A stretch of DNA of 64,000 nt, taken from NCBI GenBank assembly GCA_965227255.1, contig CBDDFS010000007.1, positions 17,785-81,784 of the forward strand, written 5' to 3'. The position numbers and the translations under genes are program-made. Positions 34,674-44,600 of the stretch are shown here, one piece after another. This DNA is from CBDDFS01 sp965227255 (GTDB lineage: Bacteria; Bacteroidota; Bacteroidia; Flavobacteriales_E; Vicingaceae). The number at the start of each line of letters is the position of its first letter. Position 1 is the stretch's first letter. The notes beneath the pieces were generated by a model. That model ran no database searches. It saw only the letters and a list, made by a program, of their open reading frames with translations, and had not been told where the DNA came from.

Positions 34674-35074
34674 TCAATTCGTTCTGCTTGATAAAGTATC
34701 GGGATGAATTAAATCAAATTCAAATGTATCGTTCTTAGTATGCCTTATTACTTTGTGCCTATAATAAACGACTATTTGATGGTTAGAACTATCTGAATTC
34801 ATATAGCCTGAAATTCTTGTAGAGTCACCTTTCCAAGGTACAACCCGATTAGAGCGATATTGTTTTGTTGCGTCTTCAACGTCAATCATTCCCTCCCCAA
34901 ATATTTTAAATCTTAATTCTTCACATTCCTCAAAAAGGGTGTCGCATTCGTAATTAAATAATGTGAAATATATTGAGTCTACTGATATTAAAGTTGGTTC
35001 AAAATCTTCAGTTTCAGATTTCTCCTGACAAGAGTATATAAGAATTAAAAAAAAAAAAATAGAAAGTATTTCAT
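34674..35074 (-). pseudogene. Small lipoprotein gene with frame broken at a 13-base homopolymer
   Basis: The minus strand from the ATG at 35074 reads MKYFLFFFF and meets a TAA inside a run of 13 T (plus-strand A, 35047-35059). With 14 or 11 T the frame would continue as LILIYSCQEKSETEDF, a perfect lipoprotein signal and lipobox, and then without a stop through EECEELRFKIFGEGMIDVED to ...HPDTLSSRTN at 34674, about 133 residues in all. In the present sequence the long frame has no ATG, GTG or TTG upstream of the signal peptide; only an internal ATG at 34889 is left. This is either a sequencing error, a recent mutation, or an off-phase slippage switch. The function is unknown. Confidence 0.65.
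35047..35059. repeat. Homopolymer A13 at the frameshift
   Basis: Thirteen consecutive A on the plus strand, inside the signal-peptide coding region of the lipoprotein gene on the minus strand. It is long enough to slip during replication or to be miscounted by sequencing. Confidence 0.9.
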
Positions 35075-35158
35075 TTTGATAAAATTACTAATTGCTTCTA
35101 TGACTGTATTCAAATATTGAAAGTATACCGAATAATATTGATGAGAATATGGTCATTG

Positions 35159-35641
35159 TCAAAACGTTGGTATCTCTCCCAGCCACATAATGATCTCGGC
35201 AACCAGTCCTCCCAAAGTAACAGCACCCCAGAAGAATTTGATCGTAGTTGATGAATCTATATTCTTCGACATGCCCAGACCTCTCATTTGAATAATTCCG
35301 GGATGACTCGCTAACTTATCCGCCCCTCCCCATCCAAAAATCCAGAATGAACCAAGGGCCCAGATCATAATGAGGGAAAAATGAAATAAAAGGACAAATG
35401 GATTCATTGCAGCTGGAGAAAAATATTGAAACAGAGATTTGGTCATCCCTGTGATCTGACCCAAACCCATGACCAGCCATGGAATGCTCGCAAAAAGAAT
35501 GAAGCCTTTAATGATCTGAAGGTAACCCGGACGGAGATCAGGATTTTCTTTAATGTATTCTTGAGCTCGACGCCACATAACAAATCCGTTTATAAAATTT
35601 ACGGCGATTAAAACGAGCCAGAAGTTTTCGATAAGATTCAT
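35159..35641 (-). CDS. Four-helix integral membrane protein
   Basis: A 160-residue inner-membrane protein of unknown function with four predicted helices: ENFWLVLIAVNFINGFVMW, GFILFASIPWLVMGLGQI, FVLLFHFSLIMIWALGSFWI and FFWGAVTLGGLVAEIIMW. A loop KLASHPGIIQMRGLG lies between the third and fourth helices. It follows a possible 34-residue membrane peptide by 3 bases and lies upstream of the broken lipoprotein gene on the same strand. Confidence 0.7.
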   Translation of the reverse strand: MNLIENFWLVLIAVNFINGFVMWRRAQEYIKENPDLRPGYLQIIKGFILFASIPWLVMGLGQITGMTKSLFQYFSPAAMNPFVLLFHFSLIMIWALGSFWIFGWGGADKLASHPGIIQMRGLGMSKNIDSSTTIKFFWGAVTLGGLVAEIIMWLGEIPTF

Positions 35642-35644
35642 TCT

Positions 35645-35749
35645 TTATGATACTTGATTAATAAAGGAATTGGCTTCTCTAAAATTAGATAACACGAAAT
35701 AAGCAGTTATAATTAATAGTGATAATAAAAGTGAAAAAAGAAGTGTCAT
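35645..35749 (-). CDS. Possible 34-residue membrane peptide
   Basis: The minus strand from the ATG at 35749 encodes MTLLFSLLLSLLIITAYFVL followed by SNFREANSFINQVS and a TAA at 35645. The product would be a single transmembrane helix with a short charged tail. Its stop is 3 bases before the start of the 160-residue membrane protein, which supports translation. A second 22-residue hydrophobic frame (35088-35156) lies on the other side of that gene but is too short to call. Confidence 0.4.
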   Translation of the reverse strand: MTLLFSLLLSLLIITAYFVLSNFREANSFINQVS

Positions 35750-35780
35750 TCTTTTAGTTTTTGATTTCTGTCCACATAAC

Positions 35781-36440
35781 TTATTTGGATCTTTTTAATT
35801 CTTCAATCGCTTCTTCATATTTCGCATAACTCGAATCATCATGATTGTCATAAACAAGCATGTTCATATCTACTATGCTGTCTCCTTGAATCCTGTAGAA
35901 TTCGTAGTAATTACGGCCTGAACTCACATAGCTTTCTACCACATTGGCATCGTAGTTCATTTTTGGATTTTTGATCTCATCGAAGCCTCTGATCAATTGT
36001 ATTGTATCATTTTCAGGATCGATGAGAAAAAGAAAATAGGTCCAGTTGCTTCTGACATCAGATGAATTCTGAACAAGTATATCTTTTATGCTGTCACCAT
36101 TAAAATCCCGCCACTCAACTTCCCCGACCCTGCTGTAAATTGAATCGTGGTAGATTTTGCGGTCAAGGTTGGTTATCTCCAGTGTGGCATTTGGAACGTT
36201 TTGGTCGAATATGTTCTTCTTGTCAAAGATCTCCACCTTCGCCGTATAGAAATTTCCTTTTTGAACCAACAGGGCCATTGTACCAGAATTTTCATTGGCT
36301 TCTTCCTGTATTTCTGCTTCAGGTTCGGTCGAACATGACTGTAACGCGACTAAAAGACAAAACGAAAGAAAACTTTTACTCAGAAAAGAATATGATCTTC
36401 GGAAAAATTGAATCATGTGAATCGACTTGAATCTATTCAT
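35781..36440 (-). CDS. Lipoprotein of unknown function
   Basis: A 219-residue protein with a lipoprotein signal (SFLSFCLLVALQSCSTEPEAE). The mature part contains RVGEVEWRDFNGDSIKDILV, an FG-GAP/VCBS-like phrase (DFNGDGxxD) that suggests a single beta unit binding calcium, followed by SNWTYFLFLIDPENDTIQLI. The start at 36440 overlaps the upstream stop by 8 bases; the ATG at 36416 would give a cleaner signal peptide. Probably an operon with the gene upstream. Confidence 0.68.
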   Translation of the reverse strand: MNRFKSIHMIQFFRRSYSFLSKSFLSFCLLVALQSCSTEPEAEIQEEANENSGTMALLVQKGNFYTAKVEIFDKKNIFDQNVPNATLEITNLDRKIYHDSIYSRVGEVEWRDFNGDSIKDILVQNSSDVRSNWTYFLFLIDPENDTIQLIRGFDEIKNPKMNYDANVVESYVSSGRNYYEFYRIQGDSIVDMNMLVYDNHDDSSYAKYEEAIEELKRSK

Positions 36441-36993
36441 CGTAATAAGTGTACTCTACAAATTCGATTTTGTAAGGCTTCATCTTATTATCATTCCGCA
36501 GATCCGAAAGGAAACCTCTCTTAGGAGTAAAATAGACACCTTCTTTCACCAAACCATTTTCATGCATCAGCTGGTCGCAATATCCATAGCACATTTTAAT
36601 TGGTGGAAAATGACCAAAATAGATCGTATCTCCATCATCAACACGAAAGGTTGATATTTTAATCACGTCTGAAGTATCGTATTTCACCTCCAATCGAGAA
36701 TATGTCCAGTCTGAAACCGGCGTATAAGTGTACGTAGCTGATGTATCACCATCCTCAAAGTAATATTGATGAATAAGCCACCCATTGCGGTCATACTCTT
36801 CAACTCTCTTTAAATAACAATCCGTGGTATCTTTCTTTATTAACCAACAAGATCTGTGCGAAGCCGATTTGACATGATTCGCAGCTAAAGATTCTGTTTT
36901 GTTATATACACTCCCCCACCTTTCTGTTCTTTGTCCAAAAACCGAGGACATCAGAAAGATCATCGAAAAAAATATGTAGGGCTTAATTACCAT
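36433..36993 (-). CDS. Secreted protein with MORN-like strands
   Basis: A 186-residue exported protein (signal IFFSMIFLMSSVFGQ). It contains VEEYDRNGWLIHQYYFEDGD, resembling one unit of the MORN/YwqK beta-hairpin repeats that are common in secreted Bacteroidota proteins. No enzyme motif is visible. It overlaps the following lipoprotein gene by 8 bases, indicating coupling. Confidence 0.65.
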   Translation of the reverse strand: MVIKPYIFFSMIFLMSSVFGQRTERWGSVYNKTESLAANHVKSASHRSCWLIKKDTTDCYLKRVEEYDRNGWLIHQYYFEDGDTSATYTYTPVSDWTYSRLEVKYDTSDVIKISTFRVDDGDTIYFGHFPPIKMCYGYCDQLMHENGLVKEGVYFTPKRGFLSDLRNDNKMKPYKIEFVEYTYYDE

Positions 36994-37145
36994 TTCAATG
37001 TCACTAATAAATATAACGAATTCATATTATGCCCATTGTCCTTAAATTCAACTTAGCTCTCACGAGCATGAATTTCATTAACAAGATTTAAGAATAAAAC
37101 ACTCCGCATTCACATATTTTATAAGTCTGATTTTCAGCGATTTTC

Positions 37146-37153
37146 TAAGTTTG
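37146..37153 (+). promoter_or_regulatory. Possible -7 element before the His/Cys-rich gene
   Basis: TAAGTTTG matches the Bacteroidota -7 consensus TAnnTTTG and lies 22 bases before the ATG. No exact TTG is found at the -33 position. Confidence 0.4.
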
Positions 37154-37175
37154 TAGAAATTTTAAAACTCAGGTT

Positions 37176-37661
37176 ATGTTAGCTGTAATTGGTATATCAT
37201 TATCACTTCTGGTGATATTAAGCGGTCTTTACCTTCTGGCGAAGTCCAAGAAGGAATCATTAGGAAATCTGTACATCTTTTCGTCTTACAGTGCAATCGT
37301 TCTTGGAGGTCTTTTATTTGCCGGAACCATTGTGGGAGGTGCAATGAAGATGCATCATCACAGAAATTATTCTCCTCATCACGGAATTCATAGCTCCTCA
37401 CATTGTGGTGGAGGATCCTGCCATATGAATGCCTATTCACAAGGTCATTGCGCCAAGGGTGGTAAATGTGCACGTAGCGGACAGTGCTCAGGCAAATGTG
37501 GTAACGGGGGCCAAGGAGGTCATGGACATCATGAAGGCGGACATGGACATCACGGCGATCACCATGGAGGTAAAATGCACAAGAAGATGAGAAAACACCA
37601 TGACGGTGACTCAAAAGTTGAGATCGAAATTGAAATAGACGAGGAAGACGACGACGAATAG
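37176..37661 (+). CDS. His/Cys-rich membrane protein, putative metal binder
   Basis: A 161-residue protein with two N-terminal transmembrane helices (LAVIGISLSLLVILSGLYLL; SSYSAIVLGGLLFAGTIVGG). The tail consists of a His cluster (KMHHHRNYSPHHG), a Cys cluster with Gly/Lys/Arg spacers (GHCAKGGKCARSGQCSGKCG, spacing C-x5-C-x5-C-x3-C) and a second Gly/His-rich stretch (GHGHHEGGHGHHGDHHGG), then basic KKMRKHH and a very acidic end (EIEIDEEDDDE). I know no family with this layout. Binding of Zn, Ni, Cu or Co is a strong inference from composition. It stands alone, flanked by oppositely oriented genes. Confidence 0.75.
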   Translation: MLAVIGISLSLLVILSGLYLLAKSKKESLGNLYIFSSYSAIVLGGLLFAGTIVGGAMKMHHHRNYSPHHGIHSSSHCGGGSCHMNAYSQGHCAKGGKCARSGQCSGKCGNGGQGGHGHHEGGHGHHGDHHGGKMHKKMRKHHDGDSKVEIEIEIDEEDDDE

Positions 37662-38186
37662 TTACTTCTTCCCGAAACAGATAAGCTGCCTTTTCAGAGC
37701 ATCCTTGTTGGATGTGACGGGCAGCTTTTTCTTTTGTCCACCTTGCGGACTAAAATGAATAGCCGCAAGATCAGATTTGGTAAAGAACTTCATGTGATCT
37801 TCCGTCATATTGAATACAGCAAGAATCAGCTCAACTCCCTGGGCATTCATGCCCTGCATAGTATACATCTCCAATTCCAGAATGTATCCATTTGCAAGTT
37901 CTATCCCTACCTTCTCCTCTAGTGGAACAGCTCTTGAAGCGAATTGATAAGTAATGGCAAGGTAATAGTTGGATTCAATCATCTGAACTGAAATAGCCAC
38001 ACCCATGTCGGATGTTTGAGCCACCAATTCAGGGTCGATGTAATAGGTTGTATGATCACTACCTTGTGTAGTTGATTTCACCTGACACTGAGCCATGGTG
38101 AGATTTGACATTAGCACCAGGGATAGAAATAAGATCAGTTTATTTCCTCTTCTTCGCTTCAACTTTAAACTCTCTTTTATCTGCAT
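37662..38186 (-). CDS. Small secreted protein of unknown function
   Basis: A 174-residue protein whose start lies inside the end of the propeller gene upstream (47-base overlap in another frame). The first ~34 residues form a basic n-region and signal peptide (KRRRGNKLILFLSLVLMSNL, TMAQ). The mature part is beta-rich, with two cysteines. No later Met gives a usable signal peptide, so the overlapping start is favoured. Its stop abuts the stop of the His/Cys-rich gene with no base between. Function unknown. Confidence 0.68.
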   Translation of the reverse strand: MQIKESLKLKRRRGNKLILFLSLVLMSNLTMAQCQVKSTTQGSDHTTYYIDPELVAQTSDMGVAISVQMIESNYYLAITYQFASRAVPLEEKVGIELANGYILELEMYTMQGMNAQGVELILAVFNMTEDHMKFFTKSDLAAIHFSPQGGQKKKLPVTSNKDALKRQLICFGKK

Positions 38187-41025
38187 ACATCTTAGTTTTG
38201 GTCGATATGACCAGATTATATATTCCGGGTTTTAAATAATACTTCCCATTTTCAGCCTTTTCAATTTCCCTGTCTTTTTCATCCAACAAAGACTTGTATT
38301 TTTTAAGTGCACTTTCATTGAATGAAAGGTCATATTCAAGGTAATTCATTCCTGCATCCAGGGTATCAGCTCTGCTATAAACAACAAATCCCGATTCATA
38401 CTGAATCTGAGTTATGTAGATCCCTTCTTTCTTAACATAAACAGGGATCTTCAAATTCGCTTCATACTCTTCACCCCAGTTGCTGAACTTCTTTCCCCAG
38501 TAATCATTGTATTTAACAGACGACAATTTGAATAAATGGATGCCTTCGGCTAAAATATTCTCATTCATTTTTTGAAGCTCCGACAATTGAAGTTTGTAAA
38601 TAGATCTGCCGTGAGTTCCAATGAGCAGGTCTTTTTCTCTTTTCTGAATAGTTAGATCATGCACAGCTACTGAAGGCATTGCTTTTATGTGATAAAAATT
38701 CGCACCCCTGTCCAGTGAAATATACAATCCATGGTCGCTTCCAACATAAAGGACATTTTCATTTTCCGTATCCTCCTGGATTACATTCAATGGTTCCAGA
38801 GGTAGATTCTTACCAATTCTTTGCCATGTCTTTCCTCTGTCTTCAGAAACATAGGCGTAAGCATCAAAATGATCCCAGCGATATCCATTCAAGGTTGCAT
38901 AAACACGATTGGTATCATGACCGGAAGCCTGAATCCTGGTGACCCACATGTTTTGAGGAAGTCCGGCTGAAATATTTTCCCAATTGTAACCCAGATCATC
39001 CGATCTATAGATCAAACCATCATCCGTGCCCAGATAAATTAAACCAAACTGAAGAGGAGATTCATGAATGATCGTCAAGGTGCCAAAGGACACATTGCCT
39101 TTCTTGCCTCCTTTGGTAAGATCTCTTGAAGAAAGGTCATAGTCATTACCCTGATTCAGGGATCTGTGGAATTTATTCGAACCAAAGTAGAAAACGTCTT
39201 CGTTGTGCTTTGAAAGCCAAATCGGACTCTGCCAATTGAATCGCAAAGGCCTTTCACCCAATTCATGTCTTGGTGTCACTTTATGATGCTTTCCACCTTC
39301 ACGATTAAAGCGGAAATAGTGACCGAATTGATAACCCGTGTAAACCGTTTTATTATCTCTTGAATCAATGGCAACTTTAAAACCATCTCCACCAAGAATT
39401 CTTTTGTAGGGATATTTTCCCACTCCTTCCCAGCGGCTGCCTTCTTTATATGTTGATGGGCCTACCCATACGCCGTTGTCCTGGAGACCACCGTAGACAT
39501 TGTAAGGTTTTGCATTATCGACACTTACAGTGTAGAACTGACCGACAGGAGGTGATTTTACCTTCAACCAATTCTCACCGTCGTCGTATGAGATATTTAA
39601 TCCACCGTCGTTTCCGTTAATCAGATGACCTTCCTTGTAAGGACTTACCCATAGGGCATGATGATCAACATGCTGATTGTCCCCATTGATTGATTTAAAA
39701 GTTTTCCCACCATCATCACTTTTAAGCAAGGGAACACCTGTGATATAGACCTTATCAGGATTGGTTTTCGAAACCCTTATTTGCCCAAAATAATAACCAT
39801 AAGTATATACCAGATCATCAATGTATTCGTCATGTGTTCTAACCCAGTATTCTCCTGCCAGATCGTAAACGAAGACTTCAGCACCAACCACTTCCGTATC
39901 GAATAAGTCCCGATTGGCATCCTCCACATAATCCACGAGGTGATGTGGTAAAATTTCTCCGGCTTCCACAAGGTTTTTTAATGAATCTGCTGTGAGTTCT
40001 TTCGGGAAAGAATACTTCCTGAGATATTTGGTAAGATCATCATTATTAAGATCGAGGAATTTTTCCTTGCTCATTTCTCTCAGATCATCTTTTGTGACGG
40101 CTTCCTTTTTCTTCTCCTCTTCCTCCGGTCTTTCGTTTTGATTATCAAGAACGGCAAATATCTTTTTGCCATCGCCTGTTATATCCAGACCTATCCTACC
40201 TATGCCATCACCAATGGCAAAACCGCTGCCATCACCGGATATATTATCCCAATTCTCACCTCCGTCATCCGATTGATAAATACCTGACTGTTTTCCTCCC
40301 TCAACAAAATTCCATGCTCTTCTTTCCCTGTGCCACATAGCTGCGAATAACTGGTCGGGATTGTCCGGATGAATGACAAGGTCAATTCCCCCAGTATTTT
40401 CATCAATAAAAAGCACCTTATTCCAGCTTTCTCCTCCATCTGTTGACTTATAAATTCCTCTGTCTTCGTTGGGTGAATACAGGTGTCCCAGAACGGCAAC
40501 CCATAAGATCTTCGGGTCTTCCGGATGTAAAATAACTCGTCCAATATGATGAGATTCAATCAGCCCTTTGTGCTCCCAGCTCTTTCCTTTGTCAGTACTT
40601 CTGAACATTCCCAACCCGGCATAGGAAGACCGGCTCGAATTGTTCTCTCCGCTTCCAATCCAGATGATATCATTTTTCCAGTCAACGGCTATATCACCTA
40701 TGGTCATGACCATTTCATGATCAAACAGAGAAGTATAGGACTGGCCATTATTTTCAGTGTAGAACAGTCCACCAGAAGCGTATGCAATGTAAAATATATT
40801 GGGGTCTTCCGGAGAAACTTCGAGATCTGTGATTCGGCCACCCATGATGGTGGGTCCGATATTTGAAATCTCCAGATTCGACATGATGTTTTTCTCTTCT
40901 TTTGCCCTTTTTTGATAGGACTCAAGTCTTTCTTCGGCCTTCGTGGCAGGCGGTATGTCTTGAGATATGGCATCTCCGGTAAAAAGCAGAAATACCAGGC
41001 TTTGGAAAATATGTTTACATTTCAT
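38140..41025 (-). CDS. Secreted BNR/VPS10-type beta-propeller protein
   Basis: A 961-residue exported protein (signal IFQSLVFLLFTGDAISQD). It carries many sialidase/BNR-like Asp-box repeats: ENNGQSYTSLFD, STDKGKSWEHKG, STDGGESWNKV, SDDGGENWDNIS, SDDGGKTFKSI, SYDDGENWLKV, SDDLGYNWENIS, SEDRGKTWQRIG and SLDRGANFYHI. They are spread over residues ~60-820 as expected for two sortilin-type propellers, with a Lys/Glu-rich insert near residue 300-350 and a C-terminal beta domain. Related proteins are described as glycosyl-hydrolase-like, but no catalytic residues can be assigned. It is divergent from the macro-domain gene by 36 bases. Confidence 0.85.
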   Translation of the reverse strand: MKCKHIFQSLVFLLFTGDAISQDIPPATKAEERLESYQKRAKEEKNIMSNLEISNIGPTIMGGRITDLEVSPEDPNIFYIAYASGGLFYTENNGQSYTSLFDHEMVMTIGDIAVDWKNDIIWIGSGENNSSRSSYAGLGMFRSTDKGKSWEHKGLIESHHIGRVILHPEDPKILWVAVLGHLYSPNEDRGIYKSTDGGESWNKVLFIDENTGGIDLVIHPDNPDQLFAAMWHRERRAWNFVEGGKQSGIYQSDDGGENWDNISGDGSGFAIGDGIGRIGLDITGDGKKIFAVLDNQNERPEEEEKKKEAVTKDDLREMSKEKFLDLNNDDLTKYLRKYSFPKELTADSLKNLVEAGEILPHHLVDYVEDANRDLFDTEVVGAEVFVYDLAGEYWVRTHDEYIDDLVYTYGYYFGQIRVSKTNPDKVYITGVPLLKSDDGGKTFKSINGDNQHVDHHALWVSPYKEGHLINGNDGGLNISYDDGENWLKVKSPPVGQFYTVSVDNAKPYNVYGGLQDNGVWVGPSTYKEGSRWEGVGKYPYKRILGGDGFKVAIDSRDNKTVYTGYQFGHYFRFNREGGKHHKVTPRHELGERPLRFNWQSPIWLSKHNEDVFYFGSNKFHRSLNQGNDYDLSSRDLTKGGKKGNVSFGTLTIIHESPLQFGLIYLGTDDGLIYRSDDLGYNWENISAGLPQNMWVTRIQASGHDTNRVYATLNGYRWDHFDAYAYVSEDRGKTWQRIGKNLPLEPLNVIQEDTENENVLYVGSDHGLYISLDRGANFYHIKAMPSVAVHDLTIQKREKDLLIGTHGRSIYKLQLSELQKMNENILAEGIHLFKLSSVKYNDYWGKKFSNWGEEYEANLKIPVYVKKEGIYITQIQYESGFVVYSRADTLDAGMNYLEYDLSFNESALKKYKSLLDEKDREIEKAENGKYYLKPGIYNLVISTKTKMYADKREFKVEAKKRK

Positions 41026-41061
41026 GTTGACGAAAGTATAAATCTCAATCGATATAAATCT

Positions 41062-41601
41062 ATGCGTCTCTTTCGCAGAAAAACAAATGCATTGGATAAA
41101 ATTGATCTCGTCAAAGGAGATATAACGGAACTGGATTGCGATGCCATAGTGAATGCTGCCAATTCAAGTTTGCTTGGTGGTGGCGGAGTCGACTGGGCTA
41201 TTCATGCCAAGGCCGGTCCGGGACTTTATGCTGAATGCGAGAAATTGGGCGGTTGTCCTCCAGGTGAAAGTAGAATCACTTCTGGCCATTCTCTGAAAGC
41301 AAGGCATGTAATTCATGCCGTAGGTCCGATTTGGCGTGATGGCAATAACGGCGAAAGGGAAACATTGAAAAATGCCTATCGCCATGCCATGCAAACAGCT
41401 TCGCAGAATAAATTAAAGAGCATTGCCTTCCCCAATATCAGCACCGGGATTTATCGATTTCCAAAAGAAGAAGCCGCCAGAATCGCAATAGAAACAGTGA
41501 AAGAAGAGATTCAAAAGAGCAAAATTTCCCGTGTTGTTTTTGCTTGTTTTGACGAAGAGAATTATCGCATTTATCAGGAACTTCTTCGTATCGATCAATA
41601 A
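41062..41601 (+). CDS. Macro-domain protein (O-acetyl-ADP-ribose deacetylase type)
   Basis: A 179-residue macro domain of the YmdB-like group, which removes acetyl from O-acetyl-ADP-ribose or reverses ADP-ribosylation. Motifs are VKGDITELDCDAIVNAANSS, LLGGGGVDWAIHAKAG, GESRITSGHSLKARHVIHAV and FPNISTGIYRFPKEEAA. The frame extends upstream into the signal-peptide region of the divergent propeller gene, but the ATG at 41062 fits the domain start. Confidence 0.93.
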   Translation: MRLFRRKTNALDKIDLVKGDITELDCDAIVNAANSSLLGGGGVDWAIHAKAGPGLYAECEKLGGCPPGESRITSGHSLKARHVIHAVGPIWRDGNNGERETLKNAYRHAMQTASQNKLKSIAFPNISTGIYRFPKEEAARIAIETVKEEIQKSKISRVVFACFDEENYRIYQELLRIDQ

Positions 41602-41626
41602 AAAGACATTTTAACGAGTCGTTATA

Positions 41627-44600
41627 TCATTTTTGAATGACTAATCTGGAAGTAATGATTATTTCATCGGAAATAAATTTTACGATGTATAATCCACTCA
41701 GTTCATCTGAAAGTTCAATTCGCACGATCTCTTCTCCTGCATCAATTTGACTAAACCAAGCTTTTTCCCCATTTACGCGGTATAATTCCAGGGTATATTG
41801 TCCTGGATCAAGACCTTCGACAAAAAAGAATTTGTTTTGACCTGATACAGGGTTTGGATACACCAAAAAGTCTTTTGATTGAGACAAATTCACAGCTACA
41901 ATCTTTGAATAAGAATGGGCACCGTCAAAATCAGTTTGCTTTAGTCGATAATATGAATATCCCTGATACGGGTTGTCGTCATATGACAAATAATCAATTT
42001 TCCTTCGGCTATTTCCGGCACCATCTACATCAACAACTTGCTCAAAATTTATTCCATCTCTCGACCTTTCGACCGTAAAATAATCGTTGTTTATTTCAGA
42101 GATCGTCGTCCATTTTAGCTCAACAACATCTCCATTCCCAACGGCAATAAAGGATAATAATTCGATCGGTAAAGGATTTGAGAACGCAGAGCCTGAGCCA
42201 AAAGTGAATGGACTGAATTTTTGAATCCTGAAGTCAGAAGTCACGGTTCCAGAATCAATAGGACCATCAGCTCCTGAGGTCGCACTTTGGTCGTGATCTA
42301 TCCACTTCACACTGTCGCTGTCCCATCTTACTACTTTGAGATCGTTCAGATCATCAATTTTATTGGTGTCAGCATTTTCCCAATGAAGTGTTACAAAGAC
42401 GCTATCATCGCCAGCGGTAATTTTATCCAGGATCCAATAGTCCTTGCCACTAACATTGTAGATACTTGCTTGTCTCGAGCTCGTGTCATAGGACATAGCA
42501 TTGGGATTTCCTCTCACGTATTCTGCTTCAAATGTGGTGGTTGCATTAAAAGGAGCCGACATGGCTATCCTCGACCAAATTCCTGCCTCTCCTACAGGAA
42601 ATTCAAAAGCATCATCTCCTATTTTTCGAATCGGTCCATCCACATAACTATCAAGGCTTCCTCCATTTGTGGTTGCGTCGTCATCAATGGTCAGGATCTC
42701 TGTTGAAGAAGTTGAGAGAACGCCATCTATAAAATTGATATTGTTTGTGAGGGTAACATCATCTTCCAGTGTAAGTTGTGGTTCACTTGCATGGCTATTA
42801 TTTATGATTACGAGCTCATATTCAATTCCGTCCGTTCCCGCTCCATCTTCATCTGCAAATATTTGTGTGCCCGTTCCGTCATATTCTATGGTCGTAGTTG
42901 CTGAACTGCTTGAAACCAAGCCATAATTATTTGGTGAAGCGTTGCGAATAAAACTTCCGCCGATCTCAATTTTAGCATTATCGTTCATCTCGATTTCGAG
43001 GTAACCAGAGCCCGTTGTATTGTCCATAACAATGTTTGACCCAACACTGAAAACTACATCATCGTTCAATTCAGTATAGAAGTTGCCTGCTCCTCCGCCC
43101 GACCCATCGGTGTCCATCGTGAAAACACCAGCGATATCGACCGTCGAATTGTCGCTAACAATAAACTGGATATCATCAACGCCTGCAGCACCATTGTGAT
43201 CGAGAGTCATGTCACCATCTACATCCAGACTTGCAGTGCTACCTCCGGAATTGACACCCAAGTGGAATTCAAGGTCATTGCCTGTATTTGCCGTCATGAC
43301 CAAATCGTTCGTCACATTTATCGCCGCTGAATTGTCGATGTCAACCAATAACTCTTCATTTCCAGATTGCCCATCGAGGGTTCCGATGAATGTACCTGCG
43401 TTTATAATTGACGTTCCATCCAGATCAAAATGAAAATCAAAATTTGCATCTCCTGCCATGATTCCCACCAGACTGTCACCTACGGTCATAACACATCCAT
43501 CCATATCAATATGTGTTAAATCAGCATTTGACTTTGTCTCGTTTATCAGGAATGTGCCGTCTACATTAAATTCACCATTATCAAGATTAAAATCTATCTC
43601 TTCTGCCCCACTGGAATTTAAACGGAAATCACCTGTAATGTGAAACTCAGAATCTGCATCATCAACTATAAATAATGCGTCATCTCCGCCGGTCTTATTC
43701 CAAAGAAAATCACCATTTACGACGAATTGCGCCTGACTTCCTCCATTATTGTTTAGATAAATTTGGTGGTCGTCACCACCACCCATAGACATGAGCATTC
43801 CAGAATTCGTCGTAAATACGGATGTCTCGTCAATGGATATAATGATCTGATCACTTCCCCCACCGCCCGATGAAGAAACGGAAAGACTATCGACGGTGAA
43901 ATTTCCCCCATCCAAATCCCATTCTAAATCACCAAAATCAGATGAGCGCTGAGCAATCATGTTACCTGAAATAATGAGTTCGCCGGCATTGAGATCGATT
44001 TCAAATAAATCGTCCGATCCCGAATTCATATCTACAGTGCAGTTTCCCGAAACACTGAATGTAGCACTTGCATTGTCCATTTGGATTTCCATATTATCTC
44101 CACCATCGTGCTCCATTAACAAATCGCCACTTACCAGCAAACTGTCTCCAGGATTATCAAAATCAATCAAGACGTCATCGCCTGCACTTTGCTGCACAAT
44201 GAGATCATCGTAAACGATAATTTTAGAGTTATCATCATCTAGCTGAAGCGTAACATCGTTATCACCATTGGCCTGAAGAAAAACATCTTCTTTCACTTGC
44301 AGTATTTGTGCATTCTGAATTTCAAAAGAAGAATTTGAGTTATTCGAGTTCGTAATCGTCATGCTGCAAATGAATTCATCCCTGTCATCCAGATCCAGAT
44401 CGTGTAATACGGTAACATTTGACCCAAATCCCGGAACACTGCCCGAAACCCAAGTTCCAGTCTGATCCCAATCTCCACTTTGTGTGGTTGAGTGATCAAG
44501 CTCATTTTCTGAGCTTACAGAATAAAAGGCCGAAGGATTTTTAATATTCGTGTATTGTGTTTTTATGTAATCCTCTGATTTTACATTGGTTGAGTATCTG

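Noticed and set aside
35088..35156. 22-codon hydrophobic frame called as a gene
   Set aside because: It is too short to support alone; it is mentioned only in connection with the neighbouring small peptide.
37174..37614. 146-codon minus-strand open frame opposite the His/Cys-rich gene
   Set aside because: It mirrors the biased His/Gly codons of the plus-strand gene. The plus-strand product has membrane helices and an organised tail, whereas the antisense translation looks like low-complexity noise.
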